Assembly: GCA_036936605.1 (NCBI GenBank) | Contig: JAUPFV010000004.1 | Coordinates: 135,851,473 to 135,915,472, forward strand | DNA: 64,000 nucleotides | Reading direction: 5' to 3' | From: Limnanthes douglasii subsp. nivea | Lineage: Eukaryota > Streptophyta > Magnoliopsida > Brassicales > Limnanthaceae | Shown: piece by piece, positions 47,803-60,114 of the stretch | Numbering within the stretch: position 1 is the first letter of the stretch | How the letters are laid out: each line of letters begins with the position of its first letter | Notes under the pieces: model-generated | Told to the model about the DNA's origin: nothing | The model's database searches: none | Seen by the model: only the letters and a program-made list of their open reading frames with translations | Program-made: the position numbers and the translations under genes

Positions 47803-49226
47803 CTAGACGGATTGGACACAAGAAGCGTCGATCATTTTCCTGATCTCATCTGGATTTGCTCCTACAATTTTCTCAACAACTGCACCTTCTTTCATCAACA
47901 CAAATGTAGGCATGGCTTTCACCTGCATTCTAGTCGCTACCTCCTGTGTTTCATAAAACCATAAATTACCTCACCGTCAAAATCTACGATCGCTTCCAAG
48001 ATCAAACAACCGTAACAACCTACTTAAAATTATTCGTTCATTGTCAACTAAACGTTTAGAAACATAAATTACTATCAATAGTGTAATACACAACGCAAAA
48101 CGTTACAAATGCCAAAAGAGCGAGCCATATAATTAAGATTCACCAAAAGAGCAAGAATACTCGACGCAAAACATTAGACATGCCAAAAAAGCAAGAATAC
48201 TCGACGCAAAACATTAGACATGCCAAAAAAGCAAGAATACTCGACCCAAAACATTAGACACGCCAAAAAAGCGAGCCAAAACAATAAGTCACATTCTCCT
48301 CAGTTTATATTCTATCAATTCAACTTTTAGAGACAGAAGTTGTTTCACTGGACCAGAATCTTTGTTTTAACCAACTGTAAGTGTATGTGATGTAACTTAG
48401 GTCTCGCCACAGTCAGCTGTTACATGGGTCGCGCATTTAAGAACCATTTGTAATAAGCATATATCCAATCACATTCTCCACAATGTTCAAAAGCAATAGA
48501 TCATGTAAAAGACTAAATCGATTTGATAAACTACCTTCACTTCATCAACATCAACAACCAGAAACTGAATTTCAGAGAAACCAAATGCCAATTCTTCAAA
48601 AATCGAATTCATAGCCACCGAAGGAAAGCACCAGGAGGCAGTAAAATGCACAACAATCTGCAAATTCTTCCAAACACTAAGTTAAACCATATATATATCA
48701 ACTTATGATATGAGCAGTAATTAGTGTATTCACCGTCAACTTTTGCGCTCTCGACTAAGAACGTCCAGTTTTAGTCATTTGGCTATCAACTTTCATGACC
48801 TATAATCTTTTGACTAAAAATCGTCCGGTTTTAAATAGTTAATATCCGAATATATAATGGACTAATTTTATCGAAAATAGATAGTCTATGGATGGTCAAT
48901 TCATTAATTACTTTAAACCTTTAAAAAAAAACCTAACCTGTTAAAAGTCATGTCTGATTCCTACATTAATTCCCAAAAAAACTTACTTTCATGTTTTATA
49001 GTATCTCAGAGTAACAAACCATAAAGTCTTAAACACCAAACCAGAACCTGGGTTTTACATTAAGAACTTCACTTGTGCTTTCACATAAACAATAAGCAAG
49101 AGGGTTAGAGAGAGGAACACATACGGTGGAACTTTGAGCTTTGGCTTTTGTAATCAACGATTCCCATGATTCAACTGAGTCGACCTTAGTAACTCGCGAG
49201 TTGCCATCATCTCCATGAATTTCCAT
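47803..49226 (-). CDS. CXXS1: CXXS-type thioredoxin-like protein, three exons
   Basis: Exons on the minus strand: 49226-49125, 48657-48535, 47943-47803; introns begin GT and end AG, and all junctions are in phase 0. The protein has 121 residues, close to the 118 I recall for Arabidopsis CXXS1. It is a single thioredoxin domain without signal peptide, so probably cytosolic. Exon 2 starts IVVHFTASWCFPSVAMNSIF: the active site is WCFPS, the second Cys replaced by Ser, and the usual Gly by Phe. FLVVDVDEV and, in exon 3, VKAMPTFVLMKEG (with the conserved cis-Pro after Met) and VGANPDEI complete the fold. Known for this family: a monocysteinic thioredoxin lacking normal disulfide reductase chemistry, with reported disulfide isomerase activity. 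The start ATG at 49226 is the first in frame (MEIHGDDGNSRVTKV). Alternative: another monocysteinic thioredoxin h; the motif and introns favour CXXS1. Confidence 0.92.
48151..48270. repeat. 40-bp tandem repeat in the second intron of the thioredoxin gene
   Basis: Three nearly identical units beginning GCAAGAATACTCGACGCAAA, with a degenerate partial unit on either side (from about 48112). Units one and two are identical, which suggests recent copying. It lies within the intron 47944-48534. Confidence 0.9.
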
Positions 49227-49308
49227 CTTTCTCTGAATTTCTTCTCCTTGTTGTTCTTATCTACTTCTTATTCTCTTTAGTAGAGGTCTTCTTTCTTGTT
49301 CAAATGGT

Positions 49309-49316
49309 CATATAAA
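49309..49316 (-). promoter_or_regulatory. possible TATA box of the thioredoxin gene
   Basis: On the minus strand TTTATATG about 85 bases upstream of the start codon. The spacing fits a short leader, but the match to consensus is imperfect. Confidence 0.35.
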
Positions 49317-49412
49317 CAGGTAGGGATAATGAGAATATGAGATAAGTCTTTCTTTTTTGTCTCTAACGATAACATTAATAATGTATATCCTACTTTTAGC
49401 ATTTTGTTCTTT

Positions 49413-49506
49413 AAATTATTTATAGAGATAACTTTCCAGCGCTGAAAATCGTTGATAATAAATTATTTATATAGACAACTTTCCAGCGCTGAAAAACGTT
49501 GATAAC
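49413..49506. repeat. 47-bp tandem duplication upstream of the thioredoxin gene
   Basis: Two units of AAATTATTTATAGAGATAAC... containing CTTTCCAGCGCTGAAAA and GTTGATAA, at 49413 and 49460, about 200-280 bases upstream of the start codon. Each unit contains the palindrome CAGCGCTG. Confidence 0.85.
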
Positions 49507-50486
49507 AATGGACTGAACCTTTACCACCGGCAAATAATTTATATTCCTATATTTTCTATTTCGTTTTGCACTTATTATCAAATATTTTACCTTCAACATT
49601 TATTCAAGATGTAAGATGAATTATATGTTATGGACGATGTTCTGTAAAGATGTGAGATAGTAAAACTAATTCTTCAACGGTTGCTTTTAGACTTGCTGAG
49701 TCGTCAGATGGATCTTTTTTCGAAATTTTGGTGTATTTGTGTTGGGGCCATTAGGACTATTGTTGGTTCGGTCGCTAAACTTATCTGTTCGGACAGAATC
49801 AGTAGCTTTTGGTTTTAGTTTTGTTAAAAAAATTATTCCATATAGTTCGGTTCGGTGACTTTGTTAGGACACAGTTTCACCGGTTCGATCCGATTTCGAT
49901 ATTGGTTCCGTCCATTAGAGAAAATCAAATTATAATTTAATTTAAATGCATGAAATAAAAAATAAACATCAGAAGTTAATACTTGAATTTTTCTTAAAAA
50001 ATGGATTAAAATAACTAGTTTACCGGTTTTGTGATTCAGTTTCAAATCAATTCTATTTGTTTATCGGTTTTAGAACGAAATTAAATCGTTTTAGTTATTG
50101 CGATAGAAACACAACTTTGGTTTTTTTAACCCCTCTAATTTCAGTGGTTGGACGCAGTCGCGTAGTCATGATATTAAGATTTTCCATAGAGGTTATATTT
50201 TTCCTCAAATTGGTTGAAGTATGTTCCATCAATTTGTATGAATATTTTTTTAATTTAAGGTTTTTTTCATAAAAAAATTATCTTCTAAAATATCATCCCG
50301 AGAAAGATTAGGCAAATAAACCATTTGGATTGTTATTCAACAAATAATATTTCATATAACAAGAAAATATCAAATTGCCAAGCCAGCAACACCGCAAACA
50401 TGGAAACCGAAATAGCATAGCATTAATCTAACAATACAATATAAGAGTTCAAAAAATTAAAAATCTATAAATGTGGCAACACCAGT
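49507..50486. other. intergenic sequence between thioredoxin and kinesin genes
   Basis: 49755-50130 is rich in GGTTCGGT/GGTTTTAG-type words and their complements (CACCGGTTCGATCCGA near 49878), a composition frequent at edges of plant DNA transposons; no terminal repeats were found. The 3' untranslated region of the kinesin gene lies at the right end. Confidence 0.5.
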
Positions 50487-53400
50487 TTAGCCGTAACTCA
50501 AACGAGATTCAAGAGATCGAGTTGATGTCTGCCGTCGAGGGATGCCAATCTCACACGAATTTACTCTTGCTGCAAACTTAAGAGAGCAAAGCGACTCACT
50601 AACAGAAGAACTTTCAGGTGAGATATTTACGAACATCAATATCTTTGAGTCCCCTCCTCTAAGACAAGGCTGGTTACAAAATAAAAGCCCAAGTTAAAAG
50701 TGTTACATATAAAGATTATTCATATTTGCACCTGAGTACTCTCAAACTATAGAAAATTATTTTATTTTACCTCAAGCAAATATGTCAACTTCGAATTTCT
50801 GTAAGGTACATGGTCCTCCTTTTTGGCTAAAGCAGATATAACGTCACTCAAAGATGATAAACTTTTATTGATAGCCTGAGTTTCCTTTAACCGATCTCCG
50901 GTTGCTCCACTCTTTGATAGCCGTTCACTTCCAGCAAGATCTATCAGATTCAAAACTCCTTGAACTTGTTGATCAGTGTTCTGTACAGCATAACATTAGT
51001 CAGAAGAGAATACTCTCGTTTTAATGCATATGATATAGACGCATATGTTTACCTCATTTGTGCCAGAGATCCTCAAGGTGAATACAAGATGACTTCTTGA
51101 TGACTGCTCATTCATATGAGTCTTGCCTACTGACCTGGTAAAAACATATGCACTCTCCATTTATGTTTTACTCCTTCATTGTCAGTTTTTTAAGCTGAGA
51201 ACTAAATTACGTATATGTGTCACCGAAGATCGGTATATATAATTCTTCAAATGTGTTAAACTAACTTAAACTTGGCATATATGACATAATACCAATGTGT
51301 TCTATTGTGACCAATTAAACTAACATAACCTTGGCAGATACGACATAATACCAATGTGTTATATTGTGATCAATAAAACTGACATAAACTTGGCATATTC
51401 GACATAATAATTTCTAGAAATGCGTTAAATTGTGATCAGTTAAACTGACATAAAGTGAGGATATATATCATAATAAATTCTACAAATGTACAGATACGAG
51501 CGAAAAACGTTACTACAAAGGGAATTCTACGTGTACTGACTACTTAATGTCACTCAAGTGTAGATACCAGAAACATCAGGAACATACTTCTTTTTTCTCG
51601 TTTTTCTTTTATTTAGAGCGGACCATGAACTTATATTTAGTGGATCTTCAAGTGTAGAAAATTTTAGCAAATTAGATGACACGCAGTATATGTTTCACGG
51701 CAATATCATCCAAACACTAGTATAATAATGCATGCAGAATCTCTTAAACCATTTTATAACTTGAACTTTGCAAATATGCACTGAAACAAATATACGTAGA
51801 ACAATTTTACCTGCACTGTGAAGCTTGATGTAAAAGAGAATTAATCTCTTTTATGCTGCATACATCCACAATAGTTAGGTCACTCACGTATGCATTTCCA
51901 GTTGCATCATGCTTGATTGCATATTGCTTCCCTTGCACACCATTTTCAGAAAGTAAATCTCGTATTGTCTCATTGTAGATTTCAAGCATTGAGGCCTGGA
52001 AATCGCAAGAAAGTATGAGAAAAATTAACCCGACACTAAGTAAACAATGAAAAATACGAGAAAAAAAGTTACCTGCATTTTATATTTCCAACCCTGTCCA
52101 GAAAGAGCCTGACTGACTTGGAATATCTGCTCTAGTGAACGAGGTATTAACCCTTTCTCTTCTGGAGCTTCAGGCCTACCCATCATGGTATAAGTCTTAC
52201 CAGAGCCAGTTTGACCGTAAGCAAATATGCAAACCTGTTTCCTCAGGAGTAAACTATGTTAATATTCCTATTTAAAGTTCACTGCGTACGTAAAACTTGT
52301 CAAAAGTTTGATTAGAATAGTAGCTCAAGATATGCACGTATGAAAGGAACCTAACTAATATTTTTATTGTGAAACAGGTGAAGGATTAACGTACATGCCG
52401 AGAACTTATAATATACAAAACCGATCAATAGGCAAGGTAGAAAAAACACCTTATAGCCATCAAGGGCACTCTGCACAAGCTGCGATATTTCAGTAAAAAC
52501 CTCTTGCTGAGCAGCCTCGTGATCAAACACCTTATCAAAGGTGAATAGTGATCTCTGCCCTGGGAACAAGTAGAATTAAATTGGGTATGAGATACTTATC
52601 AACGAATATATTACTTTTGAACCCTTTTAAAATTTGGCTATTCTGAGAATAGGAAAGCAATTGAGACAAGAAAGATATCCTATATACCATTATTTATTAT
52701 GTCGATTCCACGCCCAAGGGCTTCGGTAGATGTAGGATATGCAATGACAGAGGCATCTGTTCCAGCACCTTCATCCGGTCCCAGAGGTCGGACACGACAG
52801 AACACACGTATGTTGCCTTTTAATTCCTAAAGTGGTATATATCAGGCACGAGTCAAGATGACATCCAATGAAATAATTAATGAACAAAAAAAGACAACCA
52901 GGAACAAGTGCAATTACAAGAATGGTGTTGTGTAACTTCTTCCTCAGTTGTTCTCCTTCAAGAAGTTTACGCTCAGCGTCAGCAAGACGATCTTGCAATT
53001 CACATATAGTTCTCCTATGTTTTTCAAACTCTGCCCTTGTTTCTGAGGTCGATAAATCAGACATCTAAAGTAACAAAAAAGCATTGTATGGTTACTGTCA
53101 ACAAGGTGAGTACACAGTGAACATAATGTAGCAAAAAGGAATTGTAGTTACTCCTCCCGTGTCATAAGTGAACCAATATACCTTTAGTTTCTCATTGGCA
53201 ACAGCGAGTTGATGCTCCAGTTTCTGTATCTGTTCTCTTTGTGAAGAGCATGTTACCTAAACATGTATTAAAAAATCCAGGAAAAACAGTGTCAGAAGAA
53301 TCTTCACAAGTGAAGTAAATACAATTTAGGTTCCAGCAAACCTCTAAGCATCTAGCTCTCTCTTCCAATCTAGCTGTATCTTGTATCGATTTCCCTGCAT

Positions 53401-55352
53401 TTTCTTCATACTTTGCTACTTCACCAACCAAGGACTGCACTTGTGCCACTTGGCGATCACGGTCATCTCTAACTAGACTAAGTTCACTGCGGAGACCTCT
53501 GACTTCAGTTATCAATGATTCTTTCTCAGTAACAGCCTCATCTTGAGAAGCCTAGAGCATAATCAGGAATGAGACATACTTCAAAATATGAAGCTAGAGT
53601 ATAAAATTATCAAATATATATACGAGACTTACTCGCGATGCAGTTAATTGGTCATGCAGAGACTTATTGGCAACTCTAACATGGGTCAGCGTCTCCACTA
53701 ACTGGCATTTCTCCTTCGATTCACGAGTGAGCGACTCGCGAACTGATTCAAGGTCAGTCTGAAGTTTGCTGTTGTACTGCTGCAGACTCGTATTGTACTC
53801 CTGTAGTCTATTGTATAGAACTTCCGAATCGTTAAGCTGATTAGTTGAAACAAGAAGCCTAGTAAGTAACTTGTACCATCATTGAGTTCAGACAGATAGT
53901 CATGAGTAACCAAAATAGCAGAATTCAAAAATTGCATAAACAAGTTCAACAGTGAAAGGTCTCGTGCTACCTTCTTCCTTGTATCAATAATCTCTTGTCG
54001 AGATTTTTTAAGATCCTCTGCCAAATCAAGTTGCATTTTCTCAGCAGCCAGCCGAGCCACCTCTTCTCTTCTATGAAGATCAATTGCTTCCTGGTTGCCA
54101 AACAAGAAAAGAAGATGAATTATTATGATACAGTTGTGAGGTAAAAGAGAATAGAAAACACTAATTAAAAAACCCAAGCTTAAGACTAGAGTCACTAGAC
54201 TCATACCGCTTTATCTGATTCTTCCTTAGAGAGTTTTTGCTGTAGGGAAACATTGTTTTCTGTCAGATGTGAAATAGCTGAACTTAACTCTTCCAGTTTG
54301 TTCTTCATCTCCACCTCTAAAAGCACAAACAAATAAATAAAATTCGAGGTTTTAATAAAATATTAAGCCACATTCCAGAATTAATAACAGTGAATGACCT
54401 TGGTCGCAATGCCTTTTCACAGCAGATTCCAGAGCATTCTTCACCTCATCCTTCTCCTGAAGATTGGTTTTCTCTTCTTGTTGAAACCACCTTACACAAA
54501 GCTTGAGCTTCTTGATTCTTTCGTTCATTTGCTCCATCTTAGCCTAAACAACGAAAGTAAAGATGGGAAAATTGAGGTCACAAAGAAATATCAAATTATA
54601 TTCGTTTTAAACCAACCAAACAAGCAAACAAAAACCAACCTTAGAATCAAATTTAAGTGTCTTCTGCTTTTCAGTAAGTAAGGCCTCGACTTCTTCATTT
54701 GTAAACGTCAATTTACTACACTCCTCAACGCTACCCACTTCACTAGTTGCTGTTACATCTTGCCTGTTAACAGCCGAGAAAGCTTGTCTGCGGCCAGTGA
54801 TTGGTGGCTCAACTTTTCTGCGTTTATCAATGGTGCTAGCAACCTCCTTTTTCTGCAAACACGTAACAAAGAAGAAGTAAGCCTACAAAACTCCATCTTT
54901 CTGTAACCCACAAAATAGGGATAAAACTTTTAACAACATTCTCCTCTATAATTAACAAGTGTTCTTGTGATCTACAATCTTTAATCTCTTTGAAGAAACC
55001 TTAATTCTAACATCTTAAGACCACCCGCAACATTCAATTCGTCAGTTCAACAGTACAACAGACGAGGGGAAGCAAACAATGCACTGTGAATACATATAAT
55101 TCGCACAAAAATCAAAACCCAGTTTAGCATCTATAACTTGAACTAAACTTCGAAACCCCTAACACTACAGTGTTATAAGGACTACAGATTCATCTTTATC
55201 CGACTCCGTTTAACATCGCTTGAAAACAAAGAGTAAACAACACAAACCCTAGAACTAAAACCAGATCGAAAAAGGGTTTTCGCGAAAAAGAGAATCGAAC
55301 TTACAGCGTTGGGGCTTCGTGGAGGTCTGTTCTGATTACGCGGAGGCACCAT
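50487..55352 (-). CDS. kinesin-14 (C-terminal motor), ATK1/KATA type, 16 exons
   Basis: Exons (minus strand): 55352-55305, 54852-54640, 54543-54399, 54316-54207, 54090-53971, 53836-53633, 53551-53342, 53256-53182, 53064-52918, 52826-52688, 52559-52450, 52234-52073, 51995-51811, 51134-51053, 50980-50771, 50669-50487. All introns are GT-AG and phases agree; the product has 780 residues (Arabidopsis ATK1 about 793, from memory). N-terminus [16 protein letters not shown] with a basic KRRKVE stretch (about 26-31), a coiled-coil stalk (about 85-415), the minus-end neck ([19 protein letters not shown]) and a C-terminal motor from about 425. Motor motifs: P-loop GQTGSGKT (514-521), switch I NEQSSRSH (631-638), switch II DLAGSE (664-669); C-terminus [11 protein letters not shown]. 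Role in the family: minus-end-directed microtubule motor needed for spindle pole formation in meiosis and mitosis. Oddities: PCLRGGDSK where LGGDSK is usual, and a loop after RDLLSENG about 17 residues shorter than in ATK1. ATK1 versus ATK5 orthology is not decided. Confidence 0.94.
51235..51490. repeat. tandem repeat in a kinesin intron, period about 60-66 bp
   Basis: Three to four diverged units with the shared words AATGTGTTAWATTGTGAYCA, ACTRACATAAACTTGGCATAT and GACATAATA. It fills part of the intron 51135-51810. Confidence 0.75.
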
Positions 55353-57063
55353 TTCGCAAAATCAAATGATTTTACTTTCGCTCGTGATATACTGTAACTA
55401 CAATAAGCCCATCAAGACTATGGAGATTTGACAGAAATATTTATTTGTATTCGGATTGTCGAGAAAGATTGAGAGAAAAATGCTGAAGAATTAGGATCGA
55501 GATCTTGATTATGGCTTATGGTTCGCTTTTCGAGTGTTTTTTGGTAATTATAAAAAAAAAAAAAAATAGAGACGTTGACGATGTTGAGAGAGAAGCGAGG
55601 GTTTTGTTTGGTGTGTGGTAGAGAGTAGAAAGAGAAGGAGCCTGTAAGAGATTTTGAATTAATTTGAATTTAGATGTGGCGGTCTCACCTTTTTCAGAAT
55701 AACGTCACTTTGCTTGATTTAATGGGCTCGATTCTGTTTGGGCGTACGGCCCAACTATTGTTGACAAGAGTATTGGTAGGATTAAGAAAATCAAGATATA
55801 GGAAAGACACTAAAGATATCTACTATCATTTACAATACCCTTGTGAAATACTCAAATTATTATTTATTTTTAGTTAATACACATTTCACTCATCTTTCAT
55901 TATTTTTAATTTTTAAACCAATTTTTTTAAAAAATTCTATATCTTTAAAAATATATTCATTATTTAAAAAAAAAATAACTTTTAGATACGAAAGATTTGA
56001 TTGTGAAATTTGAACTATTAATATTAATAAATATATAATATTATTAACCGTAAAAAATTCAAATATCAAAATAAAAATAAAAATATACCATTAAAAAGGT
56101 CGAACACCAAAAAAAAATATCAACTAAGTGAAAGTCTATATAACTATTTAATATTAAAAATAATATCAAACAATACTATATAAAGTTTTGATAGTTGAAA
56201 AAATATAAGTTTATGATACTTGTGGTTGTGATGAAGTAGTATAATTAAAAATATTTAAATTTATGTAAACCTAAACTACTGTATTTGGTAAAAATATAAA
56301 AAACAATTTTTTCATGTTGAATATTTTAGTCAAAATTGTCGCTCCAAATAAAAATATAAAATAGATAAACTTTAATTAGTTTATTTTCGATTTTTAATTT
56401 CCGAACTCCCAAAACTATTACGATATAATATTTAAATGTTTAAATTTACTAATTATCCAAGATATATTTAATATAAGTTTAAGTTTGAAACAAAAAATAT
56501 TTTCGAAAATTGCATTTATCAATAATATCTGAAGATCGAGCACTAAAAGATGTTACAACATTGTTCAAATGTTAGCATAATCTCCACTGTTATTCTCTAC
56601 AGTATTAGCTTCTACAATGGTTTATTATATAAAAGACTTGGAAAAATAAATAATTGTGATTGGGTCGGAGCAATTAAAGAGAAGCTGATTGCGAATGATG
56701 GAATTAGTTTAGAAGGATAATATATTAACTAAATAATCTATATGGAAGATTTTAAGTAAGATAAAAGTCTAGGGGATCTAAAATACAATATGTAACAAAT
56801 GTGTCTTCACTTAGTACAATAGTTGGGGTGAAATATTTAATGGAACAAGTGTATGTATGTTCCATGGAACTTACTACACTTATAAATAAATGTACTTTTT
56901 CTTGAAAAAAAGGATCCATTATTATTTTTTACTTTAACTCTTGACATTCTCTCTTTAAAATATTATTTACACTTTATCTTTATAAATAATTTAACTACTA
57001 TCAATAAGAACACTTTTAGACCAATTATATATTTTTTGCTATAGAAAATATAAGAAGTCATCA
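55353..57063. other. kinesin upstream region, then AT-rich DNA and probable LTR of the next gypsy element
   Basis: 55353-55670 should hold promoter and leader of the kinesin gene (an A run at 55550-55566 is the only feature seen). 55890-56530 is anonymous. The part up to 57063 probably contains the 5' LTR of the plus-strand gypsy element, with a TATA-like TTATAAATAAATG near 56880-56892; its left end was not found. Confidence 0.45.
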
Positions 57064-58019
57064 TTGGTGACCATAGTGGGAGTTTGTTTGATACCTAGAT
57101 ATCATATCTTAAACCAAAATAATTTTCGAAAATTTATCTTACCATGAGTACAAGATATGAATTCTGAAGTGCATAAATATACAGCAATGTTTGTGGATGG
57201 ATAAGTCGTTAAAGCAGGTATAGGATGAGAAAATACGCAAATCGAGGCACAGTTGGATGAGCAACGAGATAAGCTAACGTTGGAAGATAAAAAAAACAGT
57301 TATCGGAACAAATAACTAAATTAAGCGATCAGTTATTTTAGAAAAAACAATATATTTTGGTCCAAACAGGAAAGATCTGATCCGAATTTTAAACGGTGGA
57401 TGAGGGTAGAAATTCGGTTAGACACTTCGATGATACCGAGGGTGAAATTCTTATAGGATAATACAATAATCGGGAAGTTCAATTTTAGATGGATCAAGGT
57501 TATCGGTCTTATGGAAAGAAGAAAAAAGCAAAGCATATGTATGTTCCATAAGATTCTAATTATTCTCTTATTTCATATTCTAAGGGATATTCTCATACAC
57601 CCGATAGAGTTGTTAGCAACAATCTTTATTCGAAAAAGCAAATTAATCGAGATGAAGGTTACCAAATGGGATCTTAAGGGAGTGACATGCGGTTGGTCAC
57701 CCACGAAGGACACTGGCCCTTATAGCACGAGGTGACTACTGGACTAAGACGTAGCAAGATGGGATATGTGAGAACTTGTCATCTTTGTCACCAGGAACAT
57801 AAGTCCAAAAAATAAAGTAAATCTCGAAGTTTATTTGAAAATAAAACTTTAACGAAATTTTTATTAATCAGTTCACGAACCCTCGGAGCAAGGTTTTTAT
57901 GTGATTGCAACTTATGGTATAGGAAAAAGTCAATACAGACAAAGAATATATTAGAAGATATCTCTTTTATCTGCTGAAGTCTGATCTATCACACTTCCGA
58001 AGTCCTTTGATATTGCAAA

Positions 58020-58644
58020 AGTAGAGAAGTTTGATAGGACTCATAATCCTGATGACTACATCGAACAATTTAAGAACTAAATGATGAATTTCAATGATGA
58101 TGATAAATTGTTATGTCGAGCTTTCTCACAAACATTTAAAATAAACTGCTTTGAATTGGTATAATAATAAGATTATCTAGGAGACTATCACAAATTTGGG
58201 ATGTTTTATACTGCTTTTCGAAGGAAATCTGTGAGAATTAAGGAAATACAAGCTAATGTGGACACTATAATTCAGTGCATGCAAATAATAAGGGAAACCC
58301 TAAAGGATTACACAAAGCTTTTTTTGCTTGCCAAAATGGGTTTGGATGATGGTGGTGAATAATTTGCATGTGTCTCTTATCAACAAAGTTTACTCCCCAG
58401 AGGTTTGGCTAATGAAACAACAAAGAGAATGACGCTTAATTTTGTAGCTTTAATGGCTTCGGTGGAAGAACATATTAAGGTTGATGAATTAAAAAGGGTA
58501 AGATTCAGACAAGATTCCACACAGATGCAAGATAATGTTTTGAAACATCAGGGGTACCAGTCACAAACTTCTCTCCAAACTAGAGCTCCAAGTAATTTAC
58601 CTTATCGGTTGGGATCTTCTCAACTAATAGCTTCAATTTATTAA
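58020..58644 (+). pseudogene. gypsy gag remnant
   Basis: The sequence matches the intact gag of the left-hand Tat element over FDGTQDPDDHIEQF through ADETTRRRALTFGALMAQVE, with several stops and shifts. The longest surviving piece is 58405-58644 (MANETTKRMTLNFVALMASV). Confidence 0.82.
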
Positions 58645-59196
58645 CAATCGTACACTCCAAGTTATCCCTAGAAAAGTACTCAACTATCTCAGCAAAAGTC
58701 TAGAACAAATCAATGGATTCGACCAGAGAAATATGCGGAATTAACAGAAAATATTGAAATACTTTTTGAAAATAGCTCGAAATCATGTTCAATTTCGAAA
58801 GCCTTCACCTTTAACAAACCCTATAGAGGAAATAAATACTAAGTTTTACAAGTATCATAATGATAATTGGGTATGATAGAATAGAATGTATAGTTGTACG
58901 TAAAAAATCCAAACATTAATTGAGAATGTGAATTTCATAACCTTTGTTAAGAAGTTGGTAAGGTCTCAACTAGTCCTAAACGTAAACCAACAATCGAGGC
59001 AGACTATGAAAGGGACCTCTAAGCAAGAAAATATGATGATGATAATTGGTCATATGGATGGTTTTGATATATATATGGTACCATGATTCGAATCTAGACC
59101 AGAGTGGTGTGTTTGTGGTTAATGAACAAAATTCACTTAGTAGGTTCAAAGTTTGTGTGAGCATTTTGATTTTTTAGTCATTTTGGAGGTGATACT

Positions 59197-59765
59197 ATGG
59201 TTGGGACTACTAATAATTTTAGGAAAAGGCACATTGTAAGTCGAACCACACAATTGGTTGATGGAATTTCAACTCATCGATATAGGAAGAGTCATTTACA
59301 TCTTATCTTGTTTGATGATTATATAAGGGATGTTGTTGGGCCTCATGAAGATGAAGTTGTGATTGGGGTGGAAATACCATGAAGCAAAATCTGAAGAATA
59401 CTCATTAATACTGGTAGTTCGGCCAGTATATTGTTTATGTCAAACCAATGAAAAAATATAAGATCCCCCGATTATCCTTCAGTCAGAGCGAACAATAGTT
59501 GGTTTTTTGGGTGCAAAAACCAAGATTATTGGAGAATTCAAAAGGGGAGTCTTTTTAGGATGAGAAACATTCAAGAAGAAAGTAAGGGTGGTATTTGTAG
59601 TAGTAGATAGTCTGATAACTTATAATGAAGCTTTTAGAAGATATTGGTTGTCAAGAATGCATGACATAGCATCTATAGTCCACCGGTGTTTAAAATATAT
59701 TGTTAGAGATCGCGTGGGAATGGTACATAGTAGTCAGGAAGTGGTTAGGGAGTGTTAAACTACAA
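59197..59765 (+). pseudogene. gypsy protease remnant
   Basis: 59197-59382 matches the stretch before the protease of the left-hand element (TNNFRKRHIVSRTTQLVDG, GPHEDEVVIGVE). The following frame, with stops, has NTGSSASILF-like sequence, the retropepsin active site with Asp replaced by Asn, and ends at RDRVGMV-like sequence near 59720. Confidence 0.75.
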
Positions 59766-60114
59766 CTTTGCACACTAAATAGATCAGAAGTGTCGAAGAG
59801 ATGAGAGAATAGAAATTAAAGGGGGTTGTCTCCAATTTGGAAAGAATGGATGACCTAAAGGGAGACCCTGGATCATTAGCAACTGATAAAAATATAAAAA
59901 TATATGTGTTTCTCAATGTAATGATTTTAAGAGTATTATCTTTGTTGTCACTACAGATGAGATAACGGTTGATAGATTATTTTATCAATAAACTTGAATG
60001 TGTTTGGTTGAAGTACTACGAATGTGTTAGGAGTCCCATTTACCATAATTTTTCGTAATTAATCTATAAATTATAGCACATGGTTTTTTGGTTATAAGTG
60101 AGGTCCTCCATAAA

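Noticed and set aside
48112..48275. CRISPR-like repeat array
   Set aside because: Units are contiguous tandem repeats without unique spacers, inside a plant intron.
49755..50130. coding frame at 49833-50045
   Set aside because: Falls in a GGTTCGG-rich low-complexity stretch; no similarity to any protein.
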